Of a stretch of DNA of 41,921 nt, positions 16,354 through 24,254 are shown in pieces. Both the position numbers and the translations under genes were made by a program. How positions within the stretch are numbered: position 1 is the stretch's first letter; each line of letters opens with the position of its first letter. The DNA is from Liberiplasma sp046541015 (lineage in GTDB: Bacteria > Bacillota_I > Bacilli_A > Izemoplasmatales > Izemoplasmataceae): assembly GCA_046541015.1 (NCBI GenBank), contig JBKHEA010000012.1, positions 1 to 41,921 of the forward strand, given 5' to 3'. The notes beneath the pieces were generated by a model. The model was not told the DNA's origin. It did no database searches and saw only the letters and a program-made list of their open reading frames with translations.

Positions 16354-17595
16354 ATGAATGATAAGAACCATTATTTAACCTTAGCTCTAATCCATATTAC
16401 CTTAACACTACTAATGATTAGTTATCTTAATATATTAGTAGTGATTTTTGCTATGATAGTCCTTTTTATTACGGAAAGCGTTACGTATGTATTGTTTAAA
16501 GATCGATTAATGACAATCAAAGATCAAGAGATTAAAAGACTAAAGTATCAAATGAATAAACAAGAAAGAGAAACCCATGAAAGTATAACTCAATTTGAAT
16601 CATTGTCTGAAATTATCGATAGTGGATTACTTTTTATTGATGAAAATGAACGTATTATTCAAGTCAATAACTTATTTAAAGAAATCTTTAACATAAGAGT
16701 TCAGTTAAAAGAATCGTATGATCAGTTAAAACCTATAAAACCCCTTTATAAAGAGATTTCCAGGGCTTTTATTGCAGAAGATAAATACCATGCACAAATT
16801 AAGTATAATGATTATACGTATGAAATTAGTGTGAATCCAGTTTTTGAAAATAAGCTTTTTAAAGGATCGCTAATCGTCATTCGTGACATTACTCAATTAA
16901 AAACAGCTGAAATTTTCCAAAAACAATTTACAGCTGATGTTAGTCACGAATTAAAAACCCCCTTAAGTGCTATTAAGGGTATGGCTGAAATATTATCTCG
17001 CGATGAACCTATTGAAGAAAATGAAAGAAAAGATTTCATTCAAAGTATTTATGATGAATCGATTAGGTTAGAAACTATTCTTAATGATTTGCTAATTATA
17101 TCTAAAATGGACCGATTAGATTATGAACTAAAATTAAAAAAGACATCGATGAAAGCAATTATTGAAGATGCGATTCGATTGCTAAGTAGTTATGCACAAA
17201 AAAAAGGATTAAAATTAGAAAGCGATATAAAAGACTGTAATTTACTTATTGATCCAATCAAAATGAATCAAGTCATCATCAATTTAATCAAAAATGCATT
17301 AAATTATACGGATAAAGGCGGTGTCGTTATCAATGCATACAGTGAAAAAGACTATTATGTGATGAAAGTTATCGACACTGGAATTGGGATTAAGGAAGAG
17401 GACTTTGAAAAAGTATTTAAACGTTTCTACCGTGTAGATGAAGCTAGAAGTCGTGATTCTGGTGGTAGTGGCTTAGGACTCAGTATTATAAAAAATGTTG
17501 TTAAAAAACATCATGGGACGATTGAATTATCATCTAAAGTCAATGAAGGCAGTGTATTTACAGTTAGATTACCCTTAATTCAGGAAATCGATTGA
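16354..17595 (+). CDS. phoR: Phosphate-regulon sensor histidine kinase
   Basis: 413 residues. Two membrane segments (about 7-24 and 26-46) are separated by only a few residues, so there is no outer sensor domain; this fits PhoR, which reads phosphate through Pst and PhoU. A PAS-like domain follows (about 80-185), then HisKA with phosphoacceptor His198 in DVSHELKTPLSAIKG, and an ATPase domain with N box NLIKNALNYT, DTGIGI, FKRFYRVDEARS and GGSGLGLSI. The site CAGGTGA precedes ATG 16354. A TATAAT at 16327 just upstream might give separate expression, but no good -35 is seen. Its partner regulator phoB lies before pstS, so the two-component pair is split across the operon. Confidence 0.93.
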   Translation: MNDKNHYLTLALIHITLTLLMISYLNILVVIFAMIVLFITESVTYVLFKDRLMTIKDQEIKRLKYQMNKQERETHESITQFESLSEIIDSGLLFIDENERIIQVNNLFKEIFNIRVQLKESYDQLKPIKPLYKEISRAFIAEDKYHAQIKYNDYTYEISVNPVFENKLFKGSLIVIRDITQLKTAEIFQKQFTADVSHELKTPLSAIKGMAEILSRDEPIEENERKDFIQSIYDESIRLETILNDLLIISKMDRLDYELKLKKTSMKAIIEDAIRLLSSYAQKKGLKLESDIKDCNLLIDPIKMNQVIINLIKNALNYTDKGGVVINAYSEKDYYVMKVIDTGIGIKEEDFEKVFKRFYRVDEARSRDSGGSGLGLSIIKNVVKKHHGTIELSSKVNEGSVFTVRLPLIQEID

Positions 17596-17601
17596 TTTTA
17601 C

Positions 17602-17630
17602 TTGCAACTAAGCAGTACTTATTATATAAT
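17602..17630 (+). promoter_or_regulatory. Promoter for the DUF1934-rpoE operon
   Basis: TTGCAA (17602-17607), a 17-bp spacer and consensus TATAAT (17625-17630), about 40 bases before the DUF1934 gene. Confidence 0.75.
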
Positions 17631-17670
17631 ACTAACGCATTCAAAATTAAGGGATTAATTAGGTGATTCA

Positions 17671-18060
17671 ATGTCTAAAATAAAGTTACATTTTAGCCTT
17701 AAAACCCAAGATGAAGAGATTCAATTTGATACAATAGGATTATTGGACAATAAGCAATTACTTTTTCACGATGATTCAGGATTTAAACATAAGCTTATTA
17801 TCAACAACCATCGTATTGTCTATCAAAAATCTGGGGAATCCATGCTTCATTTAATACTTCAAGAAAACCATACACATCAAGGGTTTTATGAGGTCATGAA
17901 TCATCGATTATCTTTTGATATATTGACAGATAAGCTAGATATTAATAACAACAATATTTATATTAGCTATCGATTAATAACAGATAGTGAGTTGGCACAT
18001 AAAGCCCAACTATCAATTGAGTATTCCATGCTTGAGGAGGATAAACATGGTAGAAATTAA
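17671..18060 (+). CDS. DUF1934 beta-barrel protein, YwiB-like
   Basis: 129 residues, predicted cytoplasmic and mostly beta-strand, of the calycin-like DUF1934 family (Bacillus YwiB). Clues are the small all-beta pattern with repeated short strands, the SGESMLHLILQENH and QGFYEVMNHRLSFDILTDKLDI stretches, and its place directly before rpoE. In Bacillus ywiB also lies near rpoE, with argS between. No biochemical role is known for the family. It has a weak ribosome-binding site (TTAGGTGATTCA). The last 14 bases overlap rpoE and contain its ribosome-binding site. Confidence 0.7.
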   Translation: MSKIKLHFSLKTQDEEIQFDTIGLLDNKQLLFHDDSGFKHKLIINNHRIVYQKSGESMLHLILQENHTHQGFYEVMNHRLSFDILTDKLDINNNNIYISYRLITDSELAHKAQLSIEYSMLEEDKHGRN

Positions 18061-18694
18061 AGAACAAAGCTTAATCAATTTGGCAGAAATTATCTTATCA
18101 GAAAAAAAACAACCGGTTGACTTATATGATTTATTTGACTTAGTTATTGAACGTCGCGGTAGTTCAATTGACGATTTAACAGAACTCTTAAACGCTTTTT
18201 ACGCAGATATCACAAGTAGTGCTAAATTTGTTTACATGGGTAAAAATACTTGGGACTTAAAAAAACATCAAAAAATAGAACTATGGGAAAAGGATGGTTC
18301 TTATTATGATGAATATAGCGAAGTCGAAGATCCTGAATTAGATGAACGCATCGCTAAACAAGTTGCCTTAGAAAAAGCTCATCAAGAAATGCTTGAAAAA
18401 CGTAAAATAGATGAAGAAAAAGCAATTGAGTTAAAAGAAAGCGAAGCGGCATTAGAAGAAGTTGCTGAAGTTGAAGCAACTGAAGTTGATGTTATTGACG
18501 ATACAGTTTTAGAAGCTTTAGATGAAGAATTTGAAGAAGAAATTGTTGAAGATGAAGTTGAGGTTGTAAAAACATCTGAAGAGGCTTTAGAAGAACCGGC
18601 AGAAACAGAAGAAGTTGAAGAAGAGTATGACGAGTTTGATGAAGAAAAATACAACGAATATATGGATACATACGAAGACGAATACGATAAATAA
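18047..18694 (+). CDS. rpoE: DNA-directed RNA polymerase delta subunit
   Basis: 215 residues from ATG 18047, 6 bases after GAGGAGG; the frame is open upstream but that part has no ribosome-binding site. The N-terminal HARE-HTH domain (about 1-90) holds LINLAEIIL, DLYDLFDLVIERRG and the closing FVYMGKNTWDLKKH. The rest (about 105-215) is a Glu/Asp-rich disordered tail, as expected for delta, which helps RNA polymerase recycle and destabilises open complexes. The tail is longer than in Bacillus RpoE (about 173 residues in total). Its position before pyrG matches Bacillus. Transcripts running past it meet the pyrG attenuator. Confidence 0.92.
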   Translation: MVEIKEQSLINLAEIILSEKKQPVDLYDLFDLVIERRGSSIDDLTELLNAFYADITSSAKFVYMGKNTWDLKKHQKIELWEKDGSYYDEYSEVEDPELDERIAKQVALEKAHQEMLEKRKIDEEKAIELKESEAALEEVAEVEATEVDVIDDTVLEALDEEFEEEIVEDEVEVVKTSEEALEEPAETEEVEEEYDEFDEEKYNEYMDTYEDEYDK

Positions 18695-18702
18695 AATACT
18701 AT

Positions 18703-18740
18703 TTGCAAATTTGTCATGATTTGATATAATTTTAGTGGGC
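18703..18740 (+). promoter_or_regulatory. pyrG promoter with GGGC initiation site
   Basis: TTGCAA (18703-18708), a 16-bp spacer, and TATAAT (18725-18730). Seven bases after the -10 the sequence reads GGGC (18737-18740). Bacillus subtilis pyrG transcripts begin pppGGGC; when CTP is scarce the polymerase stutters, adding extra G. The same geometry here indicates the same CTP-sensing start. Confidence 0.85.
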
Positions 18741-18751
18741 ACTCTAAAAAT

Positions 18752-18780
18752 AAAGGTCTCCAGAAATGGAGACCTTTTTC
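18752..18780 (+). terminator. pyrG leader attenuator hairpin
   Basis: AAAGGTCTCC (18752-18761) pairs perfectly with GGAGACCTTT (18768-18777) over a 6-base loop, followed by T's. The left arm contains the pyrimidine run TCTCC (18757-18761), which a poly-G 5' end made by stuttering at GGGC could capture to block the terminator. It lies between the promoter and the pyrG ribosome-binding site. Confidence 0.88.
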
Positions 18781-18797
18781 TTATATAGGAGGACAAT

Positions 18798-20405
18798 ATG
18801 AAACAGACTAAATTTATTTTTGTAACAGGTGGCGTGGTTTCAAGTTTAGGTAAAGGTATTACTGCATCAAGTTTAGGAAGATTACTTAAAAATCGCGGAT
18901 TGAAGGTCTTTATGCAAAAATTTGATCCTTATATCAATGTAGATCCAGGGACGATGTCTCCTTATCAGCATGGAGAAGTTTTTGTGACAGATGATGGGGC
19001 TGAAACCGATTTGGATTTAGGACATTATGAGCGTTTTATTGATGAAAACCTTTCGCAAAATTCAAATATTACAACGGGTAGAATCTATAAAAATGTTATA
19101 GAAAAAGAACGTCGTGGGGATTATCTTGGGGCTACTATCCAAGTTATTCCACATATTACAAATGAGATTAAAGATAAACTAATCGCAGCGAGAGATGAGT
19201 CAAACGCTGATATCATTATCACAGAAATTGGTGGTACAGTTGGGGATATTGAATCCTTACCTTTTTTAGAGGCGATTAGACAGTGTCGTAGGGATTTTGG
19301 GTATAATAATACGTTATATATACACAACACTTTGGTACCATATTTAGAAGCGCCAAAAGAATTAAAAACTAAACCAACCCAACATAGTGTTAAAGAGTTA
19401 AGAAGTTTAGGTATTAATCCAGATATTATCATCTTAAGAACCTCTCACAGCATAGATAACGCTATGAGAGAAAAAATCGCTCTATTTTGTGATGTAAAAA
19501 AAGAGGCGGTTATTGAAGCAAAAGATGAAAAAATATTATATGAAGTAGCTTTAAAACTTAAAGAACAAGGGCTTGATGATTTAGTTTGTGAACATTTTAA
19601 TCTGAATTGTAATCAAGCAGATATGCAAGAATGGACTGAACTCATTAATCGTATTAAAACTTTAAATAAAAAAGTTAAAATTGCCTTAGTTGGAAAATAC
19701 GTTTCTTTAAAAGATGCATACTTGTCCGTTGTAGAGTCTCTTAACCATGCAGGTTATGCAAGTCATGCTCATGTTGAGATTAAATGGATTAGTGCATCGG
19801 AAGTGATTGATAGTGACTTAGAAGAACTATTTAAAGATATCGATGGTATTTTAGTGCCAGGTGGCTTTGGAAAACGCGCAACTGAGGGGAAAATACGTGC
19901 AATTAGTTATGCAAGAGAAAAAAATATTCCATTTTTAGGCTTATGTTATGGGATGCAGCTTGCAAGTATTGAGTTTGCTAGAAATGTTTGTAAGTTAAAG
20001 GATGCTTCATCAACAGAAATTGACGCAAATACACCGCATCCTATTATTCATTTATTAAAAGGTCAATCAGATGAAATGGATAAAGGAGGAACACTCCGAC
20101 TTGGTCTTTATAATTGTCAACTGCATAAAACATCGTTGAGTTATAAACTATATGATCAGCTATTAATAAAAGAAAGACACCGACATCGTTATGAGTTTAA
20201 CAATAGTTATAAAGATATATTAGAAGAACATGGATTACTTATTGCCGGGACAAACCCTGAGCTTGATCTAGTAGAAATTATTGAACTAAAAAATCATCCT
20301 TACTTTGTTGCTACGCAGTTTCATCCTGAATTTTTATCTAGACCACAACGACCACACCCATTATTTAAAGGATTCATTGATGCAGCGCTAAAACAAAGGG
20401 TATAA
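18798..20405 (+). CDS. pyrG: CTP synthase
   Basis: 535 residues, the standard length. The N-terminal amidoligase domain (1-270) starts with FVTGGVVSSLGKGITASSLG and contains the NVDPGTMSPYQHGEVFVTDDGAETDLDLG block. The class I glutaminase domain (about 295-530) has nucleophile Cys383 in GLCYGMQLA and His509/Glu511 in FHPEF. It converts UTP to CTP with ATP and glutamine in the cytosol. AGGAGGA precedes the start. Expression is probably set by CTP through the GGGC start and attenuator just upstream. Confidence 0.98.
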   Translation: MKQTKFIFVTGGVVSSLGKGITASSLGRLLKNRGLKVFMQKFDPYINVDPGTMSPYQHGEVFVTDDGAETDLDLGHYERFIDENLSQNSNITTGRIYKNVIEKERRGDYLGATIQVIPHITNEIKDKLIAARDESNADIIITEIGGTVGDIESLPFLEAIRQCRRDFGYNNTLYIHNTLVPYLEAPKELKTKPTQHSVKELRSLGINPDIIILRTSHSIDNAMREKIALFCDVKKEAVIEAKDEKILYEVALKLKEQGLDDLVCEHFNLNCNQADMQEWTELINRIKTLNKKVKIALVGKYVSLKDAYLSVVESLNHAGYASHAHVEIKWISASEVIDSDLEELFKDIDGILVPGGFGKRATEGKIRAISYAREKNIPFLGLCYGMQLASIEFARNVCKLKDASSTEIDANTPHPIIHLLKGQSDEMDKGGTLRLGLYNCQLHKTSLSYKLYDQLLIKERHRHRYEFNNSYKDILEEHGLLIAGTNPELDLVEIIELKNHPYFVATQFHPEFLSRPQRPHPLFKGFIDAALKQRV

Positions 20406-20406
20406 T

Positions 20407-20446
20407 TTGACTAGGATAATAAAATAGTCTATTCTATATATAGAAT
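20407..20446 (+). promoter_or_regulatory. mscS promoter overlapping a 16-bp palindrome
   Basis: TTGACT (20407-20412), a 17-bp spacer, and TATTCT (20430-20435). The perfect palindrome ATTCTATATATAGAAT (20431-20446) overlaps the -10 and the start region, where a repressor could act. Confidence 0.55.
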
Positions 20447-20458
20447 GGAGGTTATGAA

Positions 20459-21295
20459 ATGGGATTTTTAGAAAATCAACTTGAAAGTTTATTTAGCAAT
20501 ATTTTCAGTGCAGCACTCGCAACTTTTTTAACAGGTATAGTGATTTTAGTTGTTTGGATTTTAATAGGGATTATCATTAATATTATTAAAGATAAAGCTG
20601 TTATGTCCTATTACACCAAAAGAAAAGGGGATAAACGCGGGAAAACGCTTGGGTCCTTAGTTTCTAGTACATTAAATGTTGTCATTTGGTTTATTATAAT
20701 CATGATTGTTTTAGATTACTTTGGTATTGATACCACTCCAATTTTAGCTAGTGCAGGTGTTTTAGGATTAGCAATTGGGTTTGGAGCTCAAAGTTTAGTA
20801 AAAGATGTTGTTTCAGGATTCTTTATTATTTTAGATAATGTCTTTAACATTGATGAAAACATTGAAGTTAATGGATTTAAAGGAAAAGTAATCCATATGA
20901 ACTTACGTGTTACACAAGTTAAAAATTATATGGGTAGTATTTTAGTAATCAATAACGGACAGATTAACTCACTTATAAACTGGTCTAGAGAAAATAATGT
21001 GGCCTTAGTTGATTTTGGTGTTGATTATGACACAGACTTATCTAAGTTACAAACCTTGATGCAAGATTTTATGACAACTTTAAAAGAACGTTATAAAGAT
21101 ATTTTAGAAACACCAACATTCTTAGGAGTAACAGAACTTGCAGATTCTAGCATCAACTTACGTATCATGGCAACTACTACGAATGGTGAACAATCGTCAA
21201 TCGAACGTAAAATTCGTAAAGACTTAGTAGAATTTTTAAATAAGCATCATATAGAGATGCCTTTTCCTCAACTGGTCCTACACAATACAAAATAG
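20459..21295 (+). CDS. Small-conductance mechanosensitive channel, MscS family
   Basis: 278 residues with site GGAGG. Three membrane segments (about 15-45, 65-90, 95-120). The pore helix and its join to the beta domain read LASAGVLGLAIGFGAQSLVKDVVSGFFIILDNVF in overlapping pieces typical of MscS: the AxxGxxGLAxGFG glycine-alanine packing, then AQSLVKD. A beta domain (about 130-190) with INNGQINSLINWSRENN and an alpha/beta C-terminal domain follow. It should open under membrane tension and release solutes on osmotic downshift. It has its own promoter after pyrG and a terminator overlapping its stop. Confidence 0.9.
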   Translation: MGFLENQLESLFSNIFSAALATFLTGIVILVVWILIGIIINIIKDKAVMSYYTKRKGDKRGKTLGSLVSSTLNVVIWFIIIMIVLDYFGIDTTPILASAGVLGLAIGFGAQSLVKDVVSGFFIILDNVFNIDENIEVNGFKGKVIHMNLRVTQVKNYMGSILVINNGQINSLINWSRENNVALVDFGVDYDTDLSKLQTLMQDFMTTLKERYKDILETPTFLGVTELADSSINLRIMATTTNGEQSSIERKIRKDLVEFLNKHHIEMPFPQLVLHNTK

Positions 21296-21315
21296 AGCTT
21301 CTGCTCTATTTTTTT
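21289..21315 (+). terminator. Terminator after mscS
   Basis: AAATAGAGC (21290-21298) pairs with GCTCTATTT (21303-21311) across a 4-base loop and runs into seven T (21309-21315). The stop codon is inside the stem. Confidence 0.85.
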
Positions 21316-21367
21316 ATGATATAAAATGACAAAATGTCATATTTCTCCTTTAATGAATAATTTTTTA

Positions 21368-21376
21368 TGATATAAT
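21368..21376 (+). promoter_or_regulatory. Extended -10 promoter for tldD-tldE
   Basis: TGA followed by consensus TATAAT (21371-21376), 34 bases before tldD. No clear -35. An inverted repeat ATGACA-aaa-TGTCAT lies upstream at 21326-21340 and could be an operator. Confidence 0.5.
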
Positions 21377-21409
21377 AGCACTAAAGTAAAGACTTTAAGG
21401 AGGAAAAAT

Positions 21410-22801
21410 ATGTTAGAAAAGAATGTAATTGAGCGTATATTAAACAAAGCGCTTGATAGCCAAGCTGACTTTGCAGAAGTCTTTATCGAAGATAAATTGC
21501 AATCGGCAATTATCATGCAAAGTAATACCATTGAACAAGCACTTACCAATAAAACATTTGGCATTGGGATTCGTGTTGCTAAAGGGTATAATAGTGTTTA
21601 TGGCTACACAAATAGTAAATTAGAAGAGGATTTATTAAGTCTTGCAGAGGGCTTATCTAAGTCATTTCCCGGGAATCGAGTTCGTGAAACGATTGCACTA
21701 AAAGACTTGAAAAAAGGCACTAAACACTCTATTAAACGTATGCCAAATGACGTTGATATGAAAGAAAAAGTTGCTTTAGTTAAAGAAGCGAACGAAGCTG
21801 CAAGAGCATACAGTGATGAGGTCAAACAAGTATCAGTGAGTTATATGGATTATGTTCAAAACGTTTGGATTGCAAGCAGTGAAGATATTTATGTTACTGA
21901 TCAACGTGTTCGTACAAGATTAGGTATTCACAGTGTTGCTAGTAATGGAAAAGATATGCAAAGTGGCTTTAATGGACCGGGTGGACATTATGGGTTTGAA
22001 TTTTATAAAACCTTTGATGTAAAAAAAGCTGCTCAAGAAGCATCACGAGTTGCAGTTACTATGCTTCATGCAGACGAATGTCCTAGTGGAGTCATGCCTG
22101 TAATTATCGACAATGGGTTTGGTGGGGTTATCTTTCACGAAGCATGTGGCCACAGTTTAGAAGCAACATCGGTTTCTAAAAATGCTAGTGTATTCAGTGG
22201 TAAAAAAGGTGAACAAATTGCTAATCCAATTGTAACAGCAATTGATGATGGAACCATTGAAAATGCCTGGGGAAGCGCTAATTATGACGACGAAGGCCGT
22301 CCTCAACAAAAACGTGTTTTAATCCAAAACGGTAAATTAACGAGTTACATGGTTGATCATATTAATGGTATTCGCATGCAAGAAAAGTCTACAGGATCTG
22401 GTAGAAGAGAATCTTATAAATTTGCGCCAACTTCACGTATGAGCAATACGTTTATCGATAACGGTGAATCGACCTTTGAGGAAATTATTGCCTCTACACC
22501 TTATGGTTTATATGCTAAAAAAATGGGTGGAGGTTCAGTAAATCCATCGACAGGTGATTTTAACTTTGCTGTCATGGAAGGTTATATGATTAGAGATGGA
22601 AAGATTGCTGAAGCCGTTAAAGGTGCAACATTAGTTGGTACAGGCAAAGATGCCCTTCTTAAGATTGATATGGTTGGAAATAACTTATTAAGAGCGCAAG
22701 GTATGTGTGGTAGTGTCTCTGGTAGTATTCCAACGGATGTAGGTCAACCAACTATTCGTGTGTCTAGTATGACTGTTGGTGGAAGAAAGGGAGGCAACTA
22801 G
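21410..22801 (+). CDS. tldD: Metalloprotease TldD
   Basis: 463 residues with a strong AGGAGG site. The zinc motif HEACGH (His243, Glu244, His248) in GGVIFHEACGHSLEAT is intact, and the C-terminal beta region with GTGKDALLKIDMVGNNL and MCGSVSGSIPTDVGQPT is typical. TldD forms a heterodimer with TldE that threads unfolded peptides into a closed chamber; known jobs include maturing microcin B17 and degrading the CcdA antitoxin. tldE begins one base after the stop codon. No small modified-peptide precursor gene is visible nearby, so its substrate here is unknown. Confidence 0.95.
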   Translation: MLEKNVIERILNKALDSQADFAEVFIEDKLQSAIIMQSNTIEQALTNKTFGIGIRVAKGYNSVYGYTNSKLEEDLLSLAEGLSKSFPGNRVRETIALKDLKKGTKHSIKRMPNDVDMKEKVALVKEANEAARAYSDEVKQVSVSYMDYVQNVWIASSEDIYVTDQRVRTRLGIHSVASNGKDMQSGFNGPGGHYGFEFYKTFDVKKAAQEASRVAVTMLHADECPSGVMPVIIDNGFGGVIFHEACGHSLEATSVSKNASVFSGKKGEQIANPIVTAIDDGTIENAWGSANYDDEGRPQQKRVLIQNGKLTSYMVDHINGIRMQEKSTGSGRRESYKFAPTSRMSNTFIDNGESTFEEIIASTPYGLYAKKMGGGSVNPSTGDFNFAVMEGYMIRDGKIAEAVKGATLVGTGKDALLKIDMVGNNLLRAQGMCGSVSGSIPTDVGQPTIRVSSMTVGGRKGGN

Positions 22802-22802
22802 T

Positions 22803-24116
22803 ATGAATTTTGACAGTTTATTTAAATTAGCCTTAGAAAAGGGCATTGAATCAATCCAAGTATCTTTAGAACGCTCTACTAGTCTTGATCTAGAAGTATT
22901 TAAAGGGGAGCTAGAAAAGCACCAAATGTCAGATACTAGTCTATTAAAAATCCAAGGAATTTATAAAGGCAAAATGGGAAAAATTACGACAGAAGTTATT
23001 GATTTGGATGAATCCGAGTTTTGGATTGATGAAATTATAAAAAGTGCATCGCTTATTGAATCGAGTGATGAAGTATTTATCTATGAAGGTAGTAAAGAAT
23101 ATAAAGAAGTAAAAGGACTCTATCAAGAAGAACTTGATCTTTATGGGGTTGAGAAAAAAATTGAAATGGTCTATGCACTTGAAGAAAAACTTAAAGCAAT
23201 AGATAACCGTGTTGACATAAGTGAAGCCTTTTATAGTGAGACAAGACGTCAAGTTTTGATTCAAAATTCTAAAGGATTAAACTTAACTAAAGATGTCAAT
23301 AGTGCAATGTTAGGTGCGCATGTTGTCGCAAGAGATGAAAATGATTCAAGAAGTTCTTTTGAGTATGTACAATCAAACGAGATTAATGATTTTGATTTAG
23401 ATAAAATCGCAAAAGATGCAGTTGAAAAAGCTACATCATTACTTGGTGCTAAAACTCATAAATCAGGAAACTATGAAATTATTCTTAAAAACACTGCAAG
23501 TGCAGCTTTATTACAAGCTTATCTTTCGATGTTTAGTGCAGAGAGCGTTCAAAAGGGAATGTCGAAGTTAAAAGATAAACTTAATGAGTCGATAGCAAGT
23601 ACCCAAATTACAGTTTTAGATAATCCATTCCTCGAAAAAAGTCCAAAGAGTGGCGCGTTTGATGATGAAGGCGTAAGTTCTAAATACAAAGAAGTCATTT
23701 CAAATGGCACACTCACAACGTATCTACACAATCTAAAAACAGCTAAAAAAGATGATACTGAATCTACAGGAAACGGCTATAGAGGTAGCGTTATGCCAAC
23801 TAACTTTTATATCAAAGAAGGTACAACAACTTATCAAGATGCAGTATCAACAATGAAAAAAGGATTAATTATTACTGACTTAGCAGGAACGCATTCAGGA
23901 ACTAATAGCATTAGTGGGGATTTTAGTTTACAAGCTAGTGGATTTTATGTTGAAGAAGGTAAGGTTGTAAAACCTGTAGCTTTAATCACGGTTGCTGGAA
24001 ACTATTTAACATTATTAAATGATGTTATTGAAGTATGTGATGATTTAAAGTTTAATTATTCATTTATAGGAAGTCCATCATTAAAAATTAAATCACTTGT
24101 TGTCTCAGGTGAATAA
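22803..24116 (+). CDS. pmbA: TldD partner protein TldE/PmbA
   Basis: 437 residues from ATG 22803, 8 bases after GGGAGG (22789); the frame is open back to TTG 22776 inside tldD but without support. It is homologous to TldD across its length yet lacks the HExxxH zinc site, as TldE normally does. C-terminal motifs SGAFDDEGVSS, STGNGYRGS, and LAGTHSGTNSISGDFSLQASGFYVEEGK (in pieces) are those of the family. It pairs with TldD to make the active peptidase; the gene order tldD-tldE with a one-base gap favours equal amounts. Confidence 0.94.
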   Translation: MNFDSLFKLALEKGIESIQVSLERSTSLDLEVFKGELEKHQMSDTSLLKIQGIYKGKMGKITTEVIDLDESEFWIDEIIKSASLIESSDEVFIYEGSKEYKEVKGLYQEELDLYGVEKKIEMVYALEEKLKAIDNRVDISEAFYSETRRQVLIQNSKGLNLTKDVNSAMLGAHVVARDENDSRSSFEYVQSNEINDFDLDKIAKDAVEKATSLLGAKTHKSGNYEIILKNTASAALLQAYLSMFSAESVQKGMSKLKDKLNESIASTQITVLDNPFLEKSPKSGAFDDEGVSSKYKEVISNGTLTTYLHNLKTAKKDDTESTGNGYRGSVMPTNFYIKEGTTTYQDAVSTMKKGLIITDLAGTHSGTNSISGDFSLQASGFYVEEGKVVKPVALITVAGNYLTLLNDVIEVCDDLKFNYSFIGSPSLKIKSLVVSGE

Positions 24117-24118
24117 TC

Positions 24119-24150
24119 AAAAAACATTCCAAATTTTTGGAATGTTTTTT
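24119..24150 (+). terminator. Terminator after tldE
   Basis: A 15-bp perfect stem, AAAAAACATTCCAAA (24119-24133) with TTTGGAATGTTTTTT (24136-24150), two-base loop and built-in T tract. Confidence 0.93.
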
Positions 24151-24163
24151 ATTGAAAACGTAA

Positions 24164-24217
24164 ACATTAATGTAAAAAAGTGGTTTTGTTTACATTTTAG
24201 CTAGTATCATATATAAT
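24164..24217 (+). promoter_or_regulatory. fba promoter with nearby inverted repeats
   Basis: TTTACA (24189-24194), a 17-bp spacer and TATAAT (24212-24217). A 10-bp palindrome ACATTAATGT (24164-24173) lies just upstream, and AATGTAAA (24169-24176) mirrors TTTACATT (24189-24196), which includes the -35. These could be operator half-sites. Confidence 0.7.
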
Positions 24218-24254
24218 GATTTTGTATAAAAAAGTTTATTAGGAGGCTATATTC

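Noticed and set aside
18382..18717. Serine-rich open frame on the minus strand
   Set aside because: It is the mirror of the Glu/Asp-rich tail of rpoE (GAA/GAT codons read as TTC/ATC/TCT in reverse), with no start signal.
22944..23264. Phe/Asn-rich open frame on the minus strand inside tldE
   Set aside because: Low-complexity composition from AT-rich antisense; tldE is well supported on the plus strand.
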